Origin: Isoetes taiwanensis
Taxonomy: Eukaryota; Streptophyta; Lycopodiopsida; Isoetales; Isoetaceae
Assembly (NCBI GenBank): GCA_021234155.1
Contig: JAJEKV010000275.1
Location: forward strand, 376,501 to 440,500
Length of the DNA: 64,000 bases
Direction of reading: 5' to 3'
Of the stretch, positions 55,560 to 64,000 are shown piece after piece (within the stretch, counting starts at the first letter, position 1; each line of letters begins with the position of its first letter). The position numbers were made by a program, and so were the translations under genes. A model generated the notes under the pieces. It saw nothing but the letters and a program-made list of their open reading frames with translations. It had not been told where the DNA came from and did not search any database.

Positions 55560-55830
55560 CTCTGCTTTACCTCTGTGCAGTTGAGGAAGGTGGGAAACGG
55601 CGGAGCTCCAAGCCATAGCCATAGCCAGACCTCTGACAGATTTTCAAGCCGTAGCCTTTGCCTTACCGTTACCTCAGATCAAGGCCTCCGATTTTCAAGC
55701 CGTAGCCTCAGATTTTCAAGCCATTACCTTCGCTTTACCTCTGTGCAGTCGAAGAAGGCGGAAAACGACAGAGCTCCAAGCCACAGCCATAGCCAGACCT
55801 CCGGCAGAACTCCAAGCATGACCACCAAGC
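55560..55830. repeat. Tandem duplication around CTTTACCTCTGTGCAGT, offset about 168 bp
   Basis: Both copies run GCTTTACCTCTGTGCAGT, then GAGCTCCAAGCCA and AGCCATAGCCAGACCTC. Inside, GATTTTCAAGCCGTAGCCT recurs two to three times. The reading frame over it (55575-55889) is repeat-derived and shows no domain. Confidence 0.7.
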
Positions 55831-55889
55831 CGAGCTTACTTGAATCTAAACGCCTAAACCTGAAGAAGCCAAAATCCCTCGCTATTTGA

Positions 55890-58800
55890 CGTTAGGTGGA
55901 ATGGTCGAGGGTCAATTTCGTGTAGCAGGTGGCAGTCAAGCATCGCCGGAGCGCTGGCTTAGGCACGATCGCATCGGGCAAGAGCCACCGCCTCGCTACA
56001 ATTTAATCGACTCCCTCTTCCCATTCCACATTACGTCTCCATAAATTAAAAGAAAGAGCACTGCCTTCGAGATGAGCACTGGAACTAAATCTATGAGATC
56101 AACTGTACACACACAATTAGAACTCATAGGTAACACGGGAAGCATTCATAATTTGTTTGATTCTCAGATTTTTTTTTTCAAGATCAAAGAATAGCATTGA
56201 CAAAAAATGAAGGCATGAATAGCTTGTTAAGGAAAATGCCAAGTAGATGCATGCACAGCATTTGAAATGTTAAACCAAAAAGCAAAAAACGATGAGCATA
56301 GAGTCACAAAAGTACCTAGTGTGAAATTCTTTAAGGTAAGGAAGATTTGGGATATGAACCAAAATTCATTCAATCGAGGATAAAACCAAGAAGACATACA
56401 AAAAATCCTCAACAAAAGAGTGCAAATCGAGCCGTGTTTGAGCTCCAGAGCTGAATTTACATAAAGTGTGATTAAGTGATACTTTTCTGCCTCTGCACTA
56501 GAAAATCATATAATTTAATATATCAAGGCCAAATGTTTGCAAGAGAGTACTTGATCAAAGGCTTGCATTTTAGTCATAGCTTCTGATAGGTAAATTGCCT
56601 TTGAAATGCTTTGGAATGAATGCTGTGTCACCCAGGGTTGCATTATTTCTTCTAGAGCTTGTTCCACGTTAAGTTGACTATTGGTTGTTGCTTTGTCTGT
56701 GATTCAAACTGCAGTTAGCACTATAGGGAAAGGAGTAGTTTAGATGGTTTTATGAAATGGAACCAAATTAATGCGGACCGCATGTGGTAGATTTGAACCC
56801 TTTTACTCCTTCAATACTGTGCAAAAATGCTGAAGATTAACCTGCTTATAAAGATTGATGGGTTTTTATTTCTTGCCTACTTAGTTTGCAAGAGCAATTT
56901 GCAAAGAAAGTCCATTGACAGAGTTTTTCCTTACTTTCTATAGGGTTTTGTCTAACCTGTTCTGTGGTTTTTCCTAGGTTTGATCTCTTGTGAAGAAGTT
57001 CGATCAGCCTCAGACTTATAAGAGGTTTCTTTAGAGTTGTACCGTTAGTGGAGATGGAACAGTCGAAAGCATACGGAACTGAAAGGCTGGAGGCCCTTGT
57101 TGATAATAAACATATTTTTAGTTAGAATAATTGGACACGAGAATAGTTTAAAGGCCAAACAATCCTTGTTGATAATAAATATATATTGAGTTAAAGAATA
57201 GTTGGACAGGAGAATAGCTTAGAGGGCAACCCTCTGTTGCTTCAACAACTTATTCATACTATAACTTATGATTCTGCTAAGTGAAACTCAACATATCGAG
57301 GTTAAATTAGATGTCGCAAAATCTGCCAAATTTATTTTCTTTACTCGTCGAACGAAGTGCTACAAACTTTAGATACTACACGGATGCAACGTGGCACCTA
57401 CCATTTGTTGCTTCTTAAAGCGCAATACCAACGACATGCAAGAAGGTGTTAATGAGAAACTATACAAATCGAACCACCATTAGTTTCCCTCTCCATTCCG
57501 ATCTGGCCATTCTTCCATAGAACTTGAGACCCTTTGTGCAGTGCAGACCAACCTCTCAGGCGTGAGACAGAGGGCTCATAGCACTATGTAGTGTGGGAGG
57601 GCCCATCTGATTTGAGTAGGAGAAGAACCCATGCATTACTTGCATGTGGTTTTCATTAATTGATGGTTTAGCAAGATGTGACCAAATATTTCGATAAAGA
57701 CAATGTGGAACTAGAAACATTAGGCATAAAGGACTTAGTAGTTAGGACTTAACAAAACCAGTTGGAATGAGCAAAAATTGGTGCATTATATAGGTGAATG
57801 GTATCTCCGCGACCAGCGATAGTCGAGAGCGGGTCTTTTGGAGTGGAGGAATGGTGGACCAAACACCAATTCCCTACAAAATAGAAATAGGAGGGCCATT
57901 ATGGCTCGGTTTTGGATTTCTATAAATTCTTGTAGCTATTTCTATAGATTTTGAGTTGGTATTTGCTAAAGACCTGCTGAAAAAGAGTGAGATCTTACTC
58001 GAACTTGCTCCAACTGGCTTCCTGCGTTTGCTTGGATCTACGTTTCCTGCATTTGCGTAGATTTATGCTTGCTCAACTTGGCTTTCTTCCTTCGGTAGAA
58101 ACAAAGAAGTGACAGTTCTATCGACTTTAGATCTAGGAAAAATTACTAGCTTTCAACTTCTCTAAATTTTCTCAACACCAAGCTACTTTTCAACTCAATG
58201 CCTTGCTCCCCTTTTACCAGTTCCTACTATAGTCCCGACAACCTAGGCGCTAATTGTCCTTCCATTGTGTATTTCAAGAATATGCCACCTAGTCGAACTC
58301 CTAGTTTTCTTTATTCCAACCAACACCATGTCCATCAAAATAAGAGTAGACAAATATTAATGGGAGTTCATAATGTTCTATTATTTCGTTTGGTATTTGG
58401 GGAGGGTATCTCACCGAAGGTTGGGCCTAGATTTTGGCTGGGTATTGTATGGAAAATCGTAGAGAAAGCGTATTTTTTAGCTGATTTGAGCTGCTTGTTT
58501 GGCCGAGAATTCCAAAAATGGGGTGCTTGTTGGCTTGAGCATTGCAAAAATCGGCTAAGACATGGTTTGAGAATAGAAGGATAAGAAAGCATGCAGGTTT
58601 CTTTTTTGAGCAGGCATGGGCATGGATGGGATGCTTGTATGGCGGATCTTCTGAATTGCGGATCATCGCGACCAACCTCTTCCCATTTCCTTCGTTTCTT
58701 CTTGCTTGGATTCGATCTCAGAATTTGAAGAGATGCAGCCTCCTCATCTTCATATGTCTATGGGCAATCGAAGAAGAACAGGTGAGGAACAGAGGATGCA

Positions 58801-59489
58801 CAACCCAGAAGCGGATATTGAATTCTCTGGATTCTTATTGAGAGTTATTTGCATGCTTGGCAGATGGAGATTGAGAGTGTGGATACAGCGGTGATTATTG
58901 GGTTGTTTAGCAGTCCGGCAGATGGAGATTGAGAGTGTGGATACAGCGGTGATTATTGGGTGTTTTGCCTAGATCGGAGCAGGCTTTTCATGTAGAAGGC
59001 ACTGGCAACCGGGTTAATTCCTGCAGTGGTGTGAGCGCGCTGTAGGCGTGCCGGTAGCCTGACCGGGCACAAAGCCGTCGGGTTTTTTTTTTCCCTTCTA
59101 ACCATGTATTGCTTTTGGACCATTGGAAGTGGCAGGCGTTTTATTGACGAAAAATTTAATGGCCCTTGACTTGGCATAGAGCACAGAATATTCCAGCGAC
59201 CAATGGCCAGAAATCAAGGATAGAAAAAAACCCGATAAGGAATGAATAATAACGAATAAAGTTAATGAATGGGAGTTCAATAATGGAAAATTACAACAAA
59301 TGAGACCTTTAGGTAAATACGCACAAACAGTGCTCATTCAAAAAGTATACGATTTTATTCAAAGAAACGAGAGCAATTCGACTTCCTCGTCGCTTAAAAT
59401 GAAAATCCAGAACGCAAAAAAACCTAAGCCTACAAAATGGCGATTTACAAACGCTTAAGAGGATCTACCAAGCATGCTTCAAAACGATC
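55890..59489. other. Mostly gene-free region
   Basis: No recognised gene. The plus-strand frame at 58198-58584 (128 codons) encodes no known motif. A 54-60 bp tandem duplication lies at 58857-58916 and 58917-58965 (GGCAGATGGAGATTGAGAG and following). G/C-rich patches near 58980-59060 are the only other compositional change. Confidence 0.4.
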
Positions 59490-60661
59490 AAATGGGACTT
59501 GCTTCCTATGGATGTTGGAATTCAGATTTTAGCCGCTTCTACTGTGTCGAGGATCTTGTTAGGTTTTCTTCAAGATGCAAAACGGAGAGACACAATTTTA
59601 TTTTCTCAAGATTTTAAGAAGCTTCATTCCGTGCTTTTGTCCTCAAGAAGAATGTATATTGTGCTTTCCGTATCGTGAAATTGAGAGGAGCCATGTGTTA
59701 GTATTGAATATTTTCATGTCTCTAAAACCGAACCACACTTCTAAGTTTGCAAAGACCCGTGGCTAGTCTTTGCTAATGATGGAGGTTTTGTCTGCATGTC
59801 TAGAATGCAAGAAGAAAATCTTACATATGAGGTTGGGAATCCATTAATTAATTCATGGAAGACTATACCTAGCCCTTCCGAAGATTTGGTTCCAACAGAC
59901 ATGATTGTAGATAAGTCGTCAGGTGCTTATATGATCTTGGCATTAGGACCAACATCAGATTATGCAGAGGTATATGATTCAAGGGAGAATCTGTGGAATA
60001 GAATAGAATAGAATAGTTTTTTTAACGTCCACGAAGACCAATAGGTCATGGGACAGTGGACTCTAGTGGTGTTCCCCATAATGAACTTATCGGCACTTCT
60101 CACATTTTTTTCAGATCCGATGGCGAGGAAGAGAAAGTTGCGATTTATGATTATGCGCAAGATCGTTTTAGTTGGGTGAATTTTGACTATCCAAATTTTG
60201 ATTATGAAGTTGGGAACTACACATGTTTCGTTTCCAAATGTAAAGATAGAATGATCTTAGTTGGCCTTGCCCAAAGGAAGCCAAAAATTGAACTTTGGAG
60301 TGGGAGTATCTTGAATGGTACGTTGAAGTGGACCTTGATGACTGAACTTGATAGAGCAGCATTGAAGGAGTTGATTTTTAAGGCAGATGCAATTGAACGG
60401 GAGAATAAATACTATTGGATGCTGCACTACTTCCCTGAGAAATGGTATCCAAAGGTTGCACTGGGCGAACATGATAGCATTCTCATTGCCATAGCAGGGG
60501 CAGAGAAAGATACGGACCATATTACTTTGTTGCTTGAATATGACCTGGCAAAATGTCTTTGGAAACCAATTAGAATTCCAGATACTCTTTATTACTTCCC
60601 TGACGATTCATCAACAGATGTAAGATTAATGTTTTTTTATCCCACCTTGTTTTTACCTTAA
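59490..60661 (+). pseudogene. F-box gene (F-box associated/kelch type), decayed
   Basis: From 59493 one frame reads LPMDVGIQILAASTVSRIL, then DTILFSQDFKKLHS, matching an F-box with its 'LP.d...IL' start and 'F...H' end; the VCK-W part is damaged by a small deletion. After stops, another frame (59796-59999) reads WKTIPSPSEDLVP and DYAEVYDSRENLW, typical of the F-box-associated propeller. At 59997-60055 a LINE/SINE 3' tail is inserted, and the frame 60056-60661 continues with VPHNELIGTSHIFFRSDGE and VAIYDYAQDRFSW. Removing the insert at its 5-bp duplication would still leave a one-base frame mismatch. So the gene was lost through several hits. Confidence 0.7.
59997..60055 (-). mobile_element. 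LINE/SINE 3'-end insertion in the F-box pseudogene
   Basis: Minus strand: GTCCCATGACCTATTGG, TCTTCGTGGACGTTAAAAAA and a (CTATT)n tail. Flanked by GTGGA at 59993-59997 and 60056-60060, a likely target duplication of 5 bp. Only about 59 bp were inserted, an extreme 5' truncation. Confidence 0.7.
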
Positions 60662-63600
60662 ATCTACATGTGTCTTGAAGGGTTCAGGATTTCATGTTTT
60701 TGTATGGTTTGATATACTTTATTTGGAAGTGGGATTTGGAAGTTTAATATTGTTACACCAAGAAAAGATGAAAATCATCTCGTTCATGTGGGATTGCAGG
60801 CCATAAGAAGCTTAATTATGCGGAGAATAGACCATACAAAACTGATGCCAGAATTTGGAGATTAGAATACAGAGACTATAGAGCTATCCGTATGTTCTTG
60901 ACACTCTTTGCATGAGAGAACCATCAAGATTACGTGATAGCATTGTTAAAGGGGATGGATTGATGGGCAAAGCTCTAAGGCAACAAGGTTTTGAATGAGC
61001 GTAATTCAATTTATTCTCGCACATATTTTAGCTTGAAACAAAGTAATTGCAAGCTTGACCAAATGGCAACAATGTTGCCCGTGAAATTATATTGAACAAT
61101 GTCTTGAGTCATCTATTCAACTGGCTGATATGCTCTACAAATTATTGGAGTACCACCATTTATCATTTAAAATAGTTTAAATGTTTGACAGATGTTCTAA
61201 ATTGTGTGGCCTATCGATAAGTTAAAAGTTTTTTGGATCAAAGTCCATTGGCAGCTATCTAAATGAACTATGACTAGTAGTGTTTGCACATTTAATTATG
61301 AAGCCTCGTAGTTTTGGATCACAAACCGGCAGTAGCTATCTAAATGAACTATCACTAGTTGTTGCATGCAATCAAGTTTGCACACTTAATTATGAAGCCT
61401 TAAGTTTGACGAGCAAGTTCACAAGTGTGGCAAAGAAGGTTTCACCGACACAACACATTTGCCTTTCACGTAATCCTTGCAAAACCGGGTGGATACACAA
61501 ATCTCTAAATTGTGGGATTTCCTAAAAGATACTTGCCAAATTCGTGTTTAGGGGCGTAGAGCCAAAGGTGTGGTGAGGGGATGTGAAAAGATGAGAAAAG
61601 AGGTGCAAAATGTGAGGAAATAAGGTGATATGTGAATGCGTGTATGATGACCGGGATGTTTTCTCAGAATAAAGTGGTGAAAATGATTGAAGAAAAACTT
61701 TGGGATGCAAATAAACTTCCTTTGAATGCAAATGAAATATTTGAGCAAATTCGCAAAGTAATAGCTATTTGTTTAGCTAAATCTAGATAATATCGGATAA
61801 CTTGGATTGATTTCAACTCATTTGTTGATCAAGATTGGTGGGAAATTGCGGTAAAGTTAAGGCCTGGTGGACCGGCACATAAAGAATGGAAAAACCCTAA
61901 TTTTTGAAAAAACTCAGAAATCGATTGAAGAAAGGGGAAAACACCATAGATTGCTCAAGAAAACTTTTCTCGATTATCTTAGGAACATAATACAATCGCC
62001 GTAATCCATTTGATCACTCTGAAATAGAATTTGTATCGTAACTTCAAAAATCTTGGCTTTCAAGAACAAGGGCATGGTTTCTAATCAAAAATCTCCTCTC
62101 CCGTGTGGAATACTACGGATCATCTTTATAGACCCGCGGTCGTGGTAGTTAGAGCTCCAATTTGTCTCAAGATATGGCCAACGAACTCTTCTTTCCCAAA
62201 AATAGGCAATATTCGTTCTTGGCATGATCTCCATTAATTCAGCATCCTCTTATGATTCGATTGGTTCCGTAAGTCAATTATGATCGTTTAACCGCCTCGC
62301 ATCACCAAAGTGCGCGGAAGCCGAGAATCATAGAACCCTAATGGATCTTGGCCGGATTTTCTTCAAGTGGATATATCCCATGTGCCTAAATCAAAAAAGT
62401 CAGCTCGCTTATATATAGCTCGATCCACGCGAACTCTTAAATTGACGGTCTTTGCCCACGTGGGATTCGGTGATTCTCCTCCACCCCCACATACGGGTGA
62501 GCCACGTGGGAGGGGTGATTAATAAAAGGAATCTAGGTCGGGGTGGTAGAATAGGACAATTTTTTTTTCATTTTCTCAAAGGGCACGATTCCCAAGAATT
62601 GGAATTCAAAGATCTATATAAGGTCTTTTTTGAAATTTTTGTGCTGTGTGGCATATTTTCATTGGGGCAACATGGTGAGGTGGTCAAATTTTGGAAAATG
62701 GCACTTTGATTTTTTGGCAAAAAAGGTGAATCAATGGTGACCTGACATGATGAAATGATGACTTGGCATAATGAAGGATGATGTGGCAAGGTCAAACATG
62801 GCTTTTGCCTAAGTGGATTTTTCAAATTTTAAATGCCCCTTGATATTTTTGATGAGGTGGCATGATTTTGACCCAAGTGGCAAAGATATAACCAAAGTTG
62901 GATGACAAAGCATTTTTGTGGAGCAAGGTGGCCATCCTAGGTGGCATTTTGACTTTGATGACGTGGCAAGGGTATTTTTAGAAAGTGTGCCTTTGACTTT
63001 CTATTTTGACTCTCACTTGACTTTTGACATCTTTGGCACTTTTGGATGATGACTAGGATGCCACTTGGCAAAGGTATAGATTTTTGGCATTTTGGAATTT
63101 TAGGCATCTTTAGAAGCATATTTGGCTAGCGATAGGGGAAATTCAAGGAGAAATGGGAGATAGGCTCAAAAAATTTGGGAAAAATCAAGGATGGCTAATT
63201 TTGGCAAAGGATTTGGCGTGGGTACTCACCGGCCTAGATTCTCTTTTTTCATTCGATACCTTCCCTTAATAGCTCCTCCAATACTTAGAATTTTCTTCAT
63301 ATCTTCATTTCTTCTTCATGTTGCCACTTCAAGGGCAACATCTTTGCCCAAAGAAAAATGGCTGGTCCCCCAGCCTTGAAAACCCGTTAAAACTTCTCCC
63401 CGACATCCGGATCCGAATTATCTTGCTCAAATATCGAGCTTCTTAGAATGCAAGATAAAAGCATCCGAAAAGTGCAAATATATGAGAGTGAATGCCAAAT
63501 CAATGCATCTCCTGTTCCCGAGATAATATAAGGTTTTCTTGAGGTCTTCATGAATGGAAAATGGTGCTTAATAGGAAACTGGATAGAACTATGTGTACTT

Positions 63601-64000
63601 CACATTTTTGGTGATGAATTTCAGCAACTTTGAACACAAAGAAAGAACTTTTGAACATTTATAACCGTAGGGGTCTGTTACCATGTTCTTTTGACTTCCC
63701 ATTAGTGTTGAAACTTGGGGGACGCCAAAAATGCTTCGTTGATCTTGTGAATAAAACTTGATGCTTTTGGGGTTTCAAATACCCATTCTTGTATGAGTCT
63801 TGAAGGAATGACTTGGTAGATGGAGCTAGAATGTTATGGAAGGTGCGCATAATATTCTAGAAGATATAATGGTCCGCAAATTTGCCCAAAAGAAAAAATG
63901 GTGGTGGTATGAAGTCGGGCTAATGGGTAAAGGATGATCCCGCAAATGACATGAAATAGAGAGTTAGGAGATCGCTTTTTATGATGCACAGGGATGAATA
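60662..64000. other. Gene-free right end of the window
   Basis: No recognised gene. A duplication of about 81-90 bp lies at 61235-61315 and 61316-61405 (GGATCA, GCTATCTAAATGAACTAT, TTAATTATGAAGCCT). TTATATATAGCTC near 62409 and two CCACGTGG palindromes at 62457-62516 look promoter-like. From 62700 to 63130 the sequence is rich in TTTGGCA, GTGGCA and GATGAC motifs. Confidence 0.4.
61235..61405. repeat. Tandem duplication, 81-90 bp unit
   Basis: Two copies share GGATCA, GGCAG, GCTATCTAAATGAACTAT, GACTAGT or CACTAGT, and CTTAATTATGAAGCCT or TTTAATTATGAAGCCT, in order. The second copy has an extra TTGCATGCAATCAAG. Confidence 0.75.

Overview
This window reads as nuclear DNA of a land plant with a large, repeat-rich genome. 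The evidence is an HKT-type cation transporter gene, an F-box/RCC1 gene with six exons, a degenerate F-box gene, and plant mobile elements: a CACTA element, a Ty3/gypsy chromovirus primed by initiator-Met tRNA, LINEs, a tRNA-derived SINE and Helitron-like ends. I cannot name the species; a fern, lycophyte or gymnosperm would fit, but that is a guess.

Layout. 1-6873: part of a CACTA transposon on the minus strand, ending in CACTACAAG at 6873, with an array of 18-bp palindromes next to that end, a broken TNP2-type transposase and a SET-domain-like fragment. 6874-12300: AT-rich sequence with LINE 3' ends and one SINE. 12301-14313: a three-exon HKT gene (minus strand) that looks intact. 14500-25400: gene-poor DNA with Helitron-like termini, minisatellites and many short tandem duplications. 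25520-32215: exons of an Ulp1-protease-like gene, perhaps one locus, with a broken LINE (26.9-30.6 kb) next to a (TC)n tract between the two exon groups. 32.4-43.05 kb: a decayed chromovirus. 43.1-46.7 kb: unclear exon-like pieces. 46.8-54.4 kb: an apparently intact F-box/RCC1 gene (49993-52552) flanked by inverted repeat arms; the left arm was later split by a LINE and a small TIR element. 54.4-64 kb: tandem duplications, an F-box pseudogene (59.49-60.66 kb) hit by a 3'-end insertion, and gene-free DNA.

The main discovery candidate is the chromovirus. Between its primer binding site and its gag-pol lies about 4 kb that ordinary chromoviruses lack. The first extra reading frame begins with the histone H3 N-terminal tail (identical to H3 through K9), passes through about 290 residues of highly charged sequence and ends with an H3 histone-fold segment. 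A second block of unrecognised frames follows. Each block is preceded by a pair of exactly 63-nt hairpins and a TATAAATAG box, so the element looks like several transcription units. Its integrase ends in a chromodomain, the kind of module that can read modified H3 tails, so one element encoded both an H3-tail-like ligand and a possible reader. The copy here is dead: it has frameshifts and five in-frame TAG codons, all at positions where glutamine is plausible, which fits deamination of methylated CAG sites. No 3' LTR was found.
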